This document shows, in pieces, positions 35,345 to 45,639 of a stretch of DNA of 64,000 nt. Source of the stretch: Cocos nucifera (lineage: Eukaryota; Streptophyta; Magnoliopsida; Arecales; Arecaceae); NCBI GenBank assembly GCA_006176705.1, contig QRFJ01001027.1:62001-126000 (forward strand). The letters are read 5' to 3'. Each line of letters begins with the position of its first letter. Position 1 is the first letter of the stretch. The notes below the pieces were generated by a model. The model saw nothing but the letters and a program-made list of their open reading frames with translations. It was not told where the DNA came from and did not search any database. The translations under genes were made by a program, and so were the position numbers.

Positions 35345-36309
35345 TCAACTATTTAGCCATTGGTAAAGTTCCTTCCTACTGGACCACTCAGGACAAGCAC
35401 AAATTCTTCATCCAAGTGAAGTATTTTATTTGGGATGATCCATACTTGTTTAAATAGTGTCCTGATTAGATCATTAGGAGGTGTGTCTCAGACAACGAGG
35501 TTAGAAGTATTTTATCTTTTTGTCATGACCGAGCATATGGTGGTCACTTCGCGTCCAAAAAGACTACTGCAAAAGTCATCCAATGTGGATTTTATTGGCC
35601 CAATTTATTTAGAGATGCACATGAGTACTGTAGGAGTTGTGCTCGATGTCAACAAATGGGTCGAATTACCAAGAGAAATATGATACCACTTAATCCAATC
35701 TTGGTGGTCGAAATTTTTGACGTATGGGGGATTGATTTCATGGGACCATTTTTTCAAACTCCTTTAAAAATGAGTATATTTTAGTAGCTGTCGATTATGT
35801 CTCTAAGTGGATAGAAGCTATTCCTTGTAGATCAACAGATAGCAAAGTGGTCATTAAATTCCTCAAAAAAATTATTCTCTCCCATTTTGGTACACCTAGA
35901 GAAATCATTAGTGATCGAGGGACACATTTTTGCAACTGATCCTTTGCTGCTTTAATAAAAAAATATAATGTTACACACAAGTTGGCCACACCATATTATC
36001 TTGAAACTAGTGGGCAGGTTGAAGTGTCCAACAGACAAATCAAATAGATCCTGGAGAAAACTGTTAATGCCAATAGAAATGATTGGTCCTTGAAACTAGT
36101 AGATGCACTCTGGGCATACCACACCGCCTTTAAGACCAACCTGGGAATGTCTCCTTATAGGATTGTGTTTGGAAAACCTTGGCACTTGCCTGTTGAGCTA
36201 GAGCATAATAAAGCCATGTGGGCCATCAAAAAATTAAATATGGACTTGGACGCAGTCGAAAATCATAGAAATCTTCAGATTAATGAATTAGAAGAACTTA
36301 GAAATGAAG
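35345..36309 (+). pseudogene. G1 integrase, N-terminal and core part (uninterrupted allele form)
   Basis: This enzyme would insert the cDNA into the genome. After the target duplication the frame continues LAIGKVPSYWTT. The zinc-binding HHCC region is visible in changing frames (IIRRCVSDNEV; CHDRAYGGHF; CRSCARCQQMGRI), then the core: DFMGPF, AVDYVSKWIEAIPC, ISDRGTHF and the Glu-containing GQVEVSNRQIK, giving the D,D,E triad. The open frame 36090-36309 has MSPYRIVFGKPWHLPVELEH and ELEELRNE. At 36309 it runs into LTR sequence. 35970-36309 is repeated at 41082-41418. Confidence 0.85.
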
Positions 36310-37130
36310 TCCCGTCCGGGGACCTACAAAACAAAGTTCCATCCGGAATCGGTGGGGGGGTGGCTCCGGCAGGACCCTCCGATGGTCAAGTTAGTTTTCG
36401 GCCAACAGTAATGGAGTGCTCGAAATGAGTTCCGAAGCTTAAAGATGAGGGGGAGAGCTTAGAGAGTCGAGAGTTCAGAGAGCTTAGCCTTAGCGTGTCG
36501 GGAGGGTCCTTTATATAGTGGAGCTTGATGGTGATAACTGTAGCCGCATGCTGGTGGGCCGCTTGAGGTTCGACGGAGTCAGTCTCATGGGATGGTGCCG
36601 AGTCAGTCTCACGGGATGGTGTTCGTGTGCGGCGGATTGAGGGTGACAGCCATCACCGCCTGACAGTGGGTCGCTATCACCTACGGCGGACTGACTGATG
36701 GTGCGGCGGACTGACTGATGGTGATGGTTGCAGAGCTTGCCGAATGAAGGGTTGAAGGCCTTTATCGTGTGCCCATTTCGGAGGAGTTCGGGCTCCTGAA
36801 GAGAAAGATAGGAGGGAGTTCGGCTCCCATAGGCGTCTGGCTGGAGGTATGCAGCTAAGGCTCGTCCGCTGAGGAGTTCGGCCGTTGAGAGGACTTCATT
36901 GAAGCTCGACCACTTGGAGTCGGTCTGAAGGAGTTCGGCTGCCCAGGAAGTTCGGTCTCGACGCTGGGATTTCGGAAGAAGCTTGGGAGCTGACCAGTTC
37001 GGCCTGCTGGAAGAAGCTCGGCCGCTGGGAGTTCGGCTGAAGCCATCTGCCGAAGCTCTTTCGTGGCTACTGGTTACGTTAGGCTGAGCGTCGGGCCGAG
37101 CTTCAGTAGGAGCGGAATTTATCCCCAACA
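36310..37130 (-). repeat. LTR of T2 (3' LTR on minus), truncated
   Basis: Begins inside the LTR at TCCCGTCCGG, with a small local duplication (CCCGTCCGGGGACC then TTCCATCCGG), and ends ATCCCCAACA at 37130. The outer end TGTTGGTGCAG is missing. Confidence 0.85.
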
Positions 37131-37559
37131 GTAGCCCCCCACTTCCGAGTTTGAAATTCGAAGGAAGGGAGTACTAAAACGGGCGACTGCCGAAGTCTTC
37201 TTCCAGGCCCCGCGTTTGTCGCGGCTGAAGCTCGGGGGAGGTCTCTTCTCCAGCCAAGGTTGACGCTGAAGTTGAAGCTGAGGCTTGGGGGAGGCCTCCT
37301 CTCCAATTGATGTTTGGAGTTGGAATGGAACTCGTTCCCGGCTAAAGTCGATGAAGCTGATGTTGAAGCCAAAGTAAATCTCGCCCCCTGCGATCGAGGT
37401 CGGAGTTGAGCTCCTCGAGGGTGACATTGTTTCCATCAGCTGAAGTTGACTCGGGGGGAACCTCCTATTCCGCGGCCGAGATTGTCGTGGTCGCTTGGGG
37501 GCGATTTCATCTCCTGCAGTGGAACTTGCCGTAGACTTTGAGGCTCGGTCTCGGATCTT
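37131..37559 (-). other. T2 polypurine tract and 3' internal region
   Basis: Minus-strand polypurine tract (GGGGGGCTAC) at 37131-37145, then GC-rich non-coding sequence homologous to 15142-15589. No gene. Confidence 0.55.
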
Positions 37560-37784
37560 GCTCACGTCAGGATGGGGTTCCCCTTCTATTCCTAATGGGT
37601 TGTGGGGGCACATGGGCACCGTTGTCCTCACCTCTCCCCCATCTCGTTTTAGGTGAACGAGGCCTTCGACCTTGCTCGCGTTAGGACGAGGTTCTCCTCC
37701 TGTTCCTAATGGGCTGTGGGGGCACATGCTGGCCGTCGTCCGAGCCTCTCCCCCCATCTCATCTTTTGTGAACGAGGCCTTCAC
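37560..37784. repeat. T2 minisatellite, two 105-120-bp units
   Basis: Units beginning GCTCACGTCAGGATGG (37569) and GCTCGCGTTAGGACGAGG (37674), each with TTCCTAATGGG, GGGGGCACATG and CCCCCATCTCGT. Fewer units than in T1. Confidence 0.85.
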
Positions 37785-38720
37785 TCGGGAGAGATCTTAT
37801 CTCTGGCCGAGGTGCTTGGGAGAGATCCTATTTCTGGCCGAGGTTGCTGCTCGCGTTAGGATGAGGCTCTCCTCCTATTCCTAACCGAGGTTGGCTCGGT
37901 CGCTCGGAAGAGATCTTATCTCTAGCCGAGGTTGGTGCTCGCGTTAGGACGAGGTTCTCCTCCTGTTCCTAACCGAGGCTGTTCGCGGTCGCTCGAAAGA
38001 GATCTTATCTCTAGCCGAGGTTGACTCGGTCGCTCGGGAGAGATCTTATCTCTAGCCGAGGTTGTTCTACGGTCGCTCGGGAGAGATCTTATCTCTAGCT
38101 GAGGTTGGTGCTCGCTTAGGATGAGGTTCTCCTCCTGTTCCTAACCGAGGCTGTTCGCGGTCGCTCGGAAGAGATCTTATCTCTAGCCGAGGTTGACTCG
38201 GTCGCTCGAGAGAGATCTTATCTCTAGCCGAGGTTGTCTACGGTCGCTCGGGAGAGATCTTATCTCTAGCCGAGGTCGTCTACGATCGCTCGGAGAGATC
38301 TTATCTCTAACCGAGGTTGGTGCTCGCATTTAGGATGAGGTTCTCCTCCTGTTCCTAACCGAGGCTATTCGCGGTCGCTCAGGAGAGATCTTATCTCTAG
38401 CCAGGTTGACTCGATCGCTCGGAAGAGATCTTATTCTCTAGCCGAGGTCGTCTACGGTCGCTCGGGAGAGATCTTATCTCTAGCCGAGGTTGACTCGATC
38501 GCTCGGGAGAGATCTTATCTCTAGCCGAGGTTGGTACTCATGTTTGGACGAGGTTCTCCTCCTGTTCCTAACTAGCTGCGGGGGCACATAAGGGCCACTG
38601 TCAGAGCCTCTCCCCCCATCTCGTCCTTCGGGAATGAGGTCTTTCACTTAGGAGAGATCTTATCTCTAGCCGAGATTGTTGCTCGCGTTAGGACGAGGTT
38701 CTCCTCCTGTTTCCAACGCG
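37785..38720. repeat. T2 palindromic GAGAGATCTTATCTCT array
   Basis: About 15 copies of GAGAGATCTTATCTCTAGCC, spaced mostly 40-45 bp, embedded in TCGGTCGCTCGG and CCGAGGTTG. It is interleaved at about 200-bp intervals with the GGACGAGGTTCTCCTCC motif (about 37856, 37945, 38117, 38334, 38548, 38691), so it is a higher-order repeat. GAGAT-CTT-ATCTC is an inverted repeat in each unit. Absent from T1. Confidence 0.88.
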
Positions 38721-39090
38721 GCTGACTGCTTCTTCCCTGTCATCGCATAGTTTTTGCATCCAGAAATAATATTATTGAGAGGGGAGAATTTTACGGAGGG
38801 GAAGCCACTCGCAGCACATTTCCATTTGAGGGTCGTCGGGGTGTTGTTCCTCGAGTTTCCTCGGGCAGCGAGTCCCATCCAGACGGCCTCCTCTATTACA
38901 TGCTGGCCTCCTTAATTTGGAGCATGCTTCTCTTGACTCTTGACTTTGTCGCTGGGGGACGACGAATCACCGATGTAGCTAGCTCCTAGCTCCTCCCCGG
39001 GGTGGCGTTGATGACACCGCGAGGCGGCCGACCTTCTTGTCTTTTCTAGTTACGGCAGCGCCTTTAGCCGATCTTCTCCTGCTTCAGACT
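38721..39090 (-). other. T2 region between arrays and gag block
   Basis: Homologous to 16263-16610 of T1. Contains CTAGCTCCTAGCTCCTCCCC and GGCGTTGATGAC. The minus-strand frame is broken; no domain recognised. Confidence 0.45.
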
Positions 39091-39290
39091 GTCGTCCCTT
39101 TTTGACGAGCTCTTCAATCTCGTCTTGGAGTTGAACTGAACGTATTCCTCAGTGTCGTAGCCGTGGTCGCGATGGTAGGGGCTTTACTTGCTTCGATCGC
39201 GCACATTATGGGAGGCCGTAGTCCTTCAGGTCTTGGTGGCTGGCTCTTAACTTCGCTGAGAATCCGAGTTAGAGGAGCGGGTCGTAGCTG
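39091..39290 (-). pseudogene. Tat-type gag fragment of T2
   Basis: Minus strand 39177-39142 encodes YHRDHGYDTEEY, the most conserved gag block of Tat-lineage gypsy elements. It is followed by a QLQDEIEELV-like stretch (about 39105-39130) after a small insertion. A stop precedes it (SK*SPYHRD). Rest of gag not recognisable. It shows that T elements descend from a gag-bearing Tat-like ancestor. Confidence 0.7.
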
Positions 39291-39860
39291 CGGGATCCTT
39301 TGGGAAGAGGATTTCTTCGCGCCCTTCTGTCGGGGCTTCCTTTGCGGTCAGCTCGAGAAGTTCGGGCGGTGAGCTCGAGAAGTTCGGGCTTCGCTTGCGT
39401 GGAGCTTCATTCCGCTTTCCCACGAAACTTTCCTTTCCATGGGAGAACTTCATGCTTCTTTGTCCGGACTTCCCTGCTCGCAGAGAGGGGGTCGGCTTTG
39501 CTTGCCCGAACTTTATTGCACCTCCCGTGAATTCATTGTAGCAACGTACTTGAGGGGGAGTTCGGCCTCGATCGCCCTGGGGCGGTCCCGAGCGTGGCCG
39601 AACTTTACTTTGGTGATATGCTGCGGAGTTCGGCCTCCTTTACGCCGAACTTCATGCACGGGAGAACTTCGTTCCGCCACCGCTTGTGTCGAACTTCATT
39701 CCGTGGAGGGCTTCGTTCCGTCCTTGCTTGCGCCGAACTTCATTTCGTGAGGGGACTTTGTTCCCTTCCTTGATGATGAGCTTTGGGGGAAGCTCGGCTT
39801 TATTCGAGCCGAACTTCATTCTGCTTCGGCGGAAGAACTTCTGCTCTCTGTTTCTCTCCT
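39291..39860. repeat. T2 hairpin repeats GTTCGGC-N-GCCGAAC
   Basis: Repeated inverted pairs (clear at 39628-39650, related forms near 39561-39602 and 39798-39821) separated by TTCATTCCG-type spacers. Same position relative to gag and primer site as in T1. Confidence 0.7.
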
Positions 39861-40178
39861 AAGGACGATTGGCATGCCCGAATGCTCTTCCTTAAGGCTG
39901 GTTCCTCGGGTTTTTCTGGAAAAGTCTCTGCCGAAGGTTGTCGCATGGCTTGTATCACCTCGGCGGGGCCGCTAACCCATCCAGAACTGCTCTGCATCTA
40001 TGGTGGCTTCGGATGGAGCCTGGGCTGCCAGGGCTGCAACGGGAGCCGGTCGTCGAGTCGAAGCTCTTGAGGCACTTTCTCTTCAGGAGAGAACTCTAGT
40101 GAGATAGAACGGATCTTCGGAGAGGGAAAAATCATCGCCGGGCACTCCTTTAAGAATAAGGGAACCTCGAAGGTTCAG
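39861..40178 (-). other. T2 5' leader
   Basis: GC-rich, no recognisable protein. Homologous parts in T1 at 17211-17652. Confidence 0.4.
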
Positions 40179-40197
40179 GCCCTCCTTCTAGCGCCAA
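40179..40197 (-). other. Primer-binding site of T2
   Basis: Minus strand TTGGCGCTAGAAGGAGGGC, two bases from the LTR end. tRNA not assigned. Confidence 0.65.
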
Positions 40198-40199
40198 TC

Positions 40200-41076
40200 T
40201 GTTGGTGCAGAAATCCATCTTCGTCGGAGGTTGCCGGAGTCGAGGGCGCTGAGGTCGCCGTCGAGGACCTACAAAATGAAGTCCCATTCGGAACTGATGG
40301 GGGGGTGGCTCCGGCAGGACCCTCCGACGGTCAAGTTAGTTTTCGGCCAACAGTAATGGAGTGCTCGGAATGAGTTCTGGAGCTTAGAGATGAGGGGGAG
40401 AGCTTAGAGAGTTGAGAGTTCAGAGAGCTTAGCCTTAGCATGTCGGGAGGGTCCTTTATATAGTGGAGCTTGATGGTGACAACTGCAGCCGCGTGCTGGC
40501 GGGCCGCTCGAGGTTCGGCGGAGTCAGTCTCACGGGATGGTGCTGTGTGCGGTGGATTGAGGGTGATAGCCATCGCCGTCTGATAGTGGATCGCTATCGC
40601 CTACGGCAGACTGATTGATGGTGCGGCAGACTAACTGATGGTGATGGTTGCAGAGCTTGTCGAATGAAGGGTTGAAGGCCTTCGTCGTGTGCCCATTTCG
40701 GAGGAGTTCGGGCTCCTGAAGAGGAAGATAGGAGGGAGTTTGGCTCCCATAGGCGTCTGGTTGGAGGTATGCAGCTAAGGCTCGTCCGCTGAGGAGTTCG
40801 GCCGCTGAGAGGACTTCATTGAAGCTCGGCCACTTGGAGTCGATCCGAAGGAGTTCAGCCATGGGGAGTTCGAAGGAGTTCGGCCGCCCAAGAAGTTCGG
40901 TCTCGACGCTGGGAGTCCGAAAGAAGCTCGGGAGCTGACCAGTTCGGCCTGCTGGAAGAAGCTCGGCCGCTGGGAGTTCGGCTGAAGCCCGTCTGCCGAA
41001 GCTCTTCCGCGGCTACTGGTTATGTTAGGCTGAGCGTCGGGCTGGGCTTCAGCAGGAGCGGGATTTATCCCCAACA
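40200..41076 (-). repeat. LTR of T2 (5' LTR on minus)
   Basis: 877 bp, TGTTGGTGCAG...TCCCCAACA, full length, TATA box on minus at about 40455. Followed by ATAAT (41077-41081). Confidence 0.9.
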
Positions 41077-41860
41077 ATAATGTTACACACAAGTTGGCCA
41101 CACCATATTATCTTGAAACTAGTGGGCAGGTAGAAGTGTCCAACAGACAAATCAAATAGATCCTGGAGAAAACTGTTAATGCCAATAGAAATGATTGGTC
41201 TTTGAAACTAGTAGATGCACTCTGGGCATACCACACCGCCTTTAAGACCAACCTGGGAATGTCTCCTTATAGGATTGTGTTTGGAAAACCTTGGCACTTG
41301 CCTGTTGAGCTAGAGCATAAAGCCATGTGGGCCATCAAAAAATTAAATATGGACTTGGACGCAGTCGGAAATCATAGAAATCTTCAGATTAATGAATTAG
41401 AAGAACTTAGAAATGAAGCTTACGAAAATGCCAGGGTGTACAAGGAATGAACAAAAATATTTCATGATCAAGCAATTCTTAGAAAATCTTTTACTCTTGG
41501 ATAAAAAGTTCTCTTGTATAATTCAAGATTACACCTTTTTCCTAGAAAGTTGAGATCTAGATGGACAAGACTTTTCTTAGTTAAAAAAGTCTTTCTGCAT
41601 GGGGTAGTAGAAATTGAAAATCCAAGCAATGGTACTGTGTTTAAAGTAAACGGTCAATGATTAAAACAATTCTTGGAATTACCCACCGAAGTTATTGAGG
41701 AAGCCATGGTTCTTTATGAACCAACATATCTCGGTTGATCTATCTAGTCTGGCTAAAGACTTTAAACTTAACACTCCTGGGAGGCAATCCAGATCCTTAC
41801 ATTTTAAATTTTTCTTTTTAGTTTATTTAGGTTTTACTTCAGTAAAGTCAATATCAAATA
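41077..41860 (+). pseudogene. G1 integrase, repeated core segment and C-terminus
   Basis: 41082-41418 repeats 35970-36309 with few changes (ASN-rich core end, MSPYRIVFGKPWHLPVELEH, ELEELRNE). It then continues with the rest of the integrase: EAYENARVYKE, a stop, FHDQAILRKSFT, LLYNSRLHLFPRKLRSRW, VEIENPSNGTVFKVNGQ and QFLELPTEVIEE. The C-terminal end lacks a chromodomain, as expected for Athila/Tat. At about 41785-41800 it carries GGGAGGCAATCC, the usual motif downstream of pol. Several stops. Confidence 0.83.
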
Positions 41861-42901
41861 AGTTGGAGGAAAGAACCAAAAAGAACATATGAAGACACCT
41901 GCTGAACCAAGGACACATCGAATCACTGTCTATTGGAGGCAATCCAGATCCTTGCATTTTAAATTTCTCTTTTCAGTGTATTCCTCCCTTTTTATCTATT
42001 GGATTTTTTTTTTCTTACCTCATTGAAGTCACTATAGAATAAGTTGGGGGGTGAAGGATAAACTTTGAACTTTATTTTGAACCATTGTACTCATAAATTT
42101 ATTGATATTCATATACCTGACTATGCGTCAAACTTGAGTAACATTAGACATTTTAGCAGCATCTGATGCACACTTTAGATAAGTTGTGGAAGTATTGAGG
42201 GACTACATATTGATAAAATTCAACAGAAGGTTGAGTCTAGAATAAAAATTTATTTTTGAGCATTTCTAGTCTTCGTATTAATATCTAAAGCGAGTCGACC
42301 TTTTATGGGTATAAATGGTATATGTTGATGCATATAATTCCTTCAATATATAAAAAAAAGTATTGGTTTTCCATCGAGTAATTGGGGTCTCATTGCCTAA
42401 GTAAGTAATGATATTCACATCAAAAAGTGGATAATGTTTAAAAAAAAAATCATACAGTTAAGTCTCAACCCATAGTCTGTTTGACTTGAGTCAGTAAGCC
42501 TGAGAGGTGTTTTACACCTAATGCCCTAAAGCCAACTGGTTTGGGAGTCATTGGCCTAACACTCGCTATAAGAGTTAAATAGAAAGCTTAAGTGGTTAAG
42601 ACATTGCACGGACTATATTTTTAAGAAAAAAATAAAGGAATGAATGTGTGAATGCAAAACCACAGCCTATTTTAGAGTTAGACGATCCAAGGATAAAAAT
42701 AGGAATGAGTCAAGAAAAGCTTTTGTAAATTTTATATTCTTTACTCAACTATTCTATCAGATAGCCTTAATATCCCAATGACATGCTTTGATAATTTTTT
42801 AGGTAGATCATGTACTTCTAAAATTTTTAAATGATCACTCATGTCGAAGAAAGTCAGTATTATGTATCAATATTTCTTTTACTCGAGGATGAGTAAAGTT
42901 C
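41861..42901 (+). other. G1 3' non-coding tail
   Basis: About 1 kb without a gene. It contains an imperfect repeat of GAGGCAATCCAGATCCTTGCATTTTAAA-like sequence (41783 and 41937). Between 42340 and 42900 it is homologous, inverted in the window, to the tail of E (4578-4983 and 8640-9200). Confidence 0.7.
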
Positions 42902-42914
42902 AAGTTGGGGGGTA
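42902..42914 (+). other. Polypurine tract of G1
   Basis: AAGTTGGGGGGTA directly before the LTR start TGATGAAT. The same AAGTTGGGGG(G) motif, read on minus, precedes the LTRs of E. Confidence 0.8.
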
Positions 42915-44799
42915 TGATGAATATATTAATTATAACATAAAATGTGTTAAAATCTATGTTATTTTATTTTTTTATTTATATTTGATACATTTTATGATCT
43001 TTGAGGAATAATTAATTTTAAAGCCTCAATCGTAAACCAACTAGAAACGGCCTTCCAACACACGCAGATGAAGCTTCAGTCCAAATTCAGGCTTGTTCCG
43101 TGCATGATATGCAAAGATACAAAGACGCACGATTAGGATCCAATCAATAAAAGAAATAAAAAGAAATAAAAAAAAAAAGGGAAAGAAGAGAAGCTGGACC
43201 CATGTTTTGGAGGAATTTTTGGTGGTATTTAACCTTTGGAGTGGGGCCCATACAAAGAATTTAAAGGCAATAGGAGTTCTGGCATTATGATGAAGGCAGC
43301 GCATCGAGTCACGAAGGGTCATGTAATTGATTTGGTGGAGCATGTGGATGCGTGCGAAAGAAGCATGGGACCCTCGATTTCTTAAACTTTTGGGTCGGTT
43401 TTTAAATGGAAAACATGGGAGGTATTGGACATGCACAAAAGAAGAGGCCAAATGCGGGGTCACGCACACAAATGCGGAAATAGCAGCTGGGCACGACGCA
43501 AAAATGGCAACACGCAAAGCAAAAAAAAAAACCTTTGGAGAGAAAGAATTTGGATTTAATGGCAACTCTCCTTCTTGCCCTATTTCTTCTTTTTCCTCTC
43601 ATCTCATCCATCTATTTTCTTTTGTTTTTCCATCTCAACCATCCATTCTCTTAGAATACATCCTTTTATTAGTCCCATATCTAAAAATCAGAAAAACCAC
43701 TTCCCTCCTAACACCTATAAATAACGCCCAGTGCCTCTACCTCAAGATATCTCTCCACACCACAACTCTTATAGGGGCCCATGTTGTGGTAGGAATACCT
43801 ACCCATAAAATTTTTATCCACCTTTTTTTCCCACTTTATTTCATCCTTCCAACATACATGAAGGAGAGTTAGCCAGGAAAAGTGTGCCAGAGGAAAGTCT
43901 GTTCTTTTTATTTTCTTGTTTCAGCTTCAAACCCTATTATGGCTTAGAAGTCAATTTTATATTAAATTTTTATTTCAATAATAATATTTTATTTTAATTT
44001 TTTTAATTATCGATTGTGCAATTTAAATTCAACACATAGGATAGTTTAATTTTCTTATTCTGCTTATTTAATTTCTGCATCTCTTTTATTTTTTGTAATT
44101 TAAATTTCAGCAAGTAGTATAAAATTTAATTTTAAATAATTTTTAAATTTTAATTTAAATCATGTCTAGCTAAGCAATCCTTTGGGGTTTATGATGAAGC
44201 TAAACCATGATTAGAAGTAATTTTTAGGATTTCTCCTTGGCTTTATCTTTTTAGTTCTTCTTCCTTCAAGCTTCTTGCGAAGAAACTTGATGATGGACTA
44301 TCATTGGGTTTTCAATCCCTTTATAGTTCATGTTTGATTCAGTGCAAGAAGGATAATAGGTAGAAGGCTAAATCTTTTTAAATTCTTTTTTTCTTTCTTA
44401 TGAAAAACTTTGATTAATTATTATTGGATCAGAGTCCCTTCATAGTCCATACTTGGAGAACACAAGAGAAACAGTTGAAAGGAGAGTTCTTTAATTAGGG
44501 TGAATGCTTGTCCATGCATTACACCTTGATCAAGGAACATTATAAGAGAAATCTTAGAAATACTCTCTAAGTCATTGGTCTAGTGGATTCAAAAGCCCTA
44601 GATCTTTAAATTATTATTCTCCATAATTAATTTACTATTTAGTAGTAAGTAATCAAACAAACCTCTAAATTCTTTGTTAAAGCTCACCTGAGCAAGGGTT
44701 TGAACATAATTCAAACATAATTTCTCATGGGATCGACCCGTACTCACCGAACATGCTACTTTGCACATCGTGCACTTGTGGTTAATTTAAGACACATCA
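42915..44799 (+). repeat. 3' LTR of G1
   Basis: 1,885 bp, TGATGAATATATT...GACACATCA, with TGATG/CATCA inverted ends. The U5-like end carries GGGATCGACCCGTACTCACC, typical of gypsy LTRs. TATA box at 43716-43723. ORFs inside (for example 43327-43872 on + and 43041-43565 on -) are LTR sequence, not genes. The right flank begins AATCC, so that 5-mer is the expected target duplication, to be matched outside the window. Confidence 0.85.
43716..43723 (+). promoter_or_regulatory. TATA box of G1 LTR
   Basis: TATAAATA in the context CACCTATAAATAACGCCC, near the middle of the LTR, where U3 meets R. It resembles a plant core promoter; the transcription start would be about 30 bp downstream. Confidence 0.6.
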
Positions 44800-45530
44800 A
44801 ATCCCTAGCAAAAATCACTGAAGCAAAAGTATAGGACTTCGTCTAGAAGTCAATGGTGTGTAGGTTCGGCCTACCACGAACCTTAATTACCGATAATGGA
44901 TACCAGTTTGCAAGATGAAAGTTTACTGAATTTTGTGAGGATTAGAATATTTTTCTTTATTTCAAGTCTGTAGCCCATCCTTAAGCGAATGGCAAAGCTG
45001 AGGTAACCAATAGAATCCTACTGCAAGCGATAAAGGCAAGACTTGAACAAGCAAAAGAAATGTGGGTAGACTAGCTTTATCATGTGCTTTGGACTTATAG
45101 AACCACAAGGCTGCTTGCTAGGAAAACTACATTCGCTCTAGCTTTCAGGACTGAAGTAGTCATTTTGGTTGAACTTGGACTTTCCTTAGTATGGGTTGAA
45201 AGTTTTGATGAACAAAGCAATTCGCAGGGTCTCAAGGCAAATCTTGATCTGCTGGAGGAAAAGTGGAAGAAAGCCCAAATTTGGATGGTAGCTTACAGGC
45301 AAAGAGTGGCTTGGTATTATAATTCCAAAGTCAAGAGCAAAATGTTCAAGGTTGGAGATCTAGTGTTATGTCGAGCGGAGACTTCTTAACCCCAGAATCA
45401 AGGCAAGCTTGGAAAGGCCCCTATGAAGTTAAGGAGGTTGTCCGACTAGGAACTTATCGCATAAAAGAACTTGGAGGAGCTACACTACCTCGATCTTAGA
45501 ATGCAAAAAATTTATGAATGTACTATCGAT
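44800..45530 (+). pseudogene. G2 integrase, core and C-terminal part
   Basis: Frame starts at once after the G1 LTR: LAKITEAKV, a stop, then CRFGLPRTLITDNGYQF (second Asp of the D,D,E triad), ANGKAEVTNRILLQAIKARL (Glu) and LWTYRTT. The open part 45084-45389 ends with YRQRVAWYYNSKVKSKMF and KVGDLVLCRAE, then GPYEVKEVV-like and GTYRIKELGG blocks. Several stops (for example at 44840, 44854, 44918, 45070). Clearly different from the G1 integrase; closest in style to Tat/Retand integrases. Confidence 0.82.
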
Positions 45531-45639
45531 AACCATACTTCAATAAAAATTCTTTATTCTTAACATTCTCATCTCTTGTGCAAATTCAGTTATGATAGGA
45601 AATAACCAGGCCAGCTTTGTTTTTAAATGAAATGGGACA
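45531..45639 (+). other. G2 spacer after integrase
   Basis: Short AT-rich stretch between the end of pol and the minisatellite. Nothing recognised. Confidence 0.5.

Larger units (their letters stand above)
36310..41076 (-). mobile_element. T2: second T-type element, left LTR truncated
   Basis: Same family as T1: LTR ends TGTTGG...CCAACA, primer site TTGGCGCTAGAAGG, polypurine tract, minisatellite, hairpin repeats and gag block, all on minus. The right end (41076) is intact and followed by ATAAT, which matches the target at 35965-35969. The left LTR lacks its first 100 bp or so and is fused to integrase sequence. It carries a special palindromic array (37785-38720) not seen in T1. Confidence 0.82.
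1..44799 (+). mobile_element. G1: Athila-like Ty3/gypsy retrotransposon, 5' end outside window, split by three nested insertions
   Basis: The order of domains on + is gag C-terminus, aspartic protease, reverse transcriptase, RNase H, integrase, 3' non-coding tail, polypurine tract and 3' LTR (42915-44799). It is interrupted at 2950, 14208 and 36310 by minus-strand elements E, T1 and T2. Two of these are flanked by perfect 5-bp target duplications, so the pieces belong to one element. Family assignment rests on the integrase C-terminal motifs (MSPYRIVFGK, LPVELEH, FKVNG) and on the tRNA-Asp-type primer site in its close relative E. The 5' LTR lies beyond the left edge. All coding pieces have stops or frameshifts. 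On its right it lies inside the integrase of G2. Confidence 0.85.

Noticed and set aside
37785..38720. CRISPR-like array (regular short repeat with spacers)
   Set aside because: The spacers are themselves repeats, the context is a plant retrotransposon, and no cas genes exist.
43041..43872. Overlapping ORFs of 174-181 codons on both strands
   Set aside because: They lie wholly inside the 3' LTR of G1, have no known domain, and span the TATA region.
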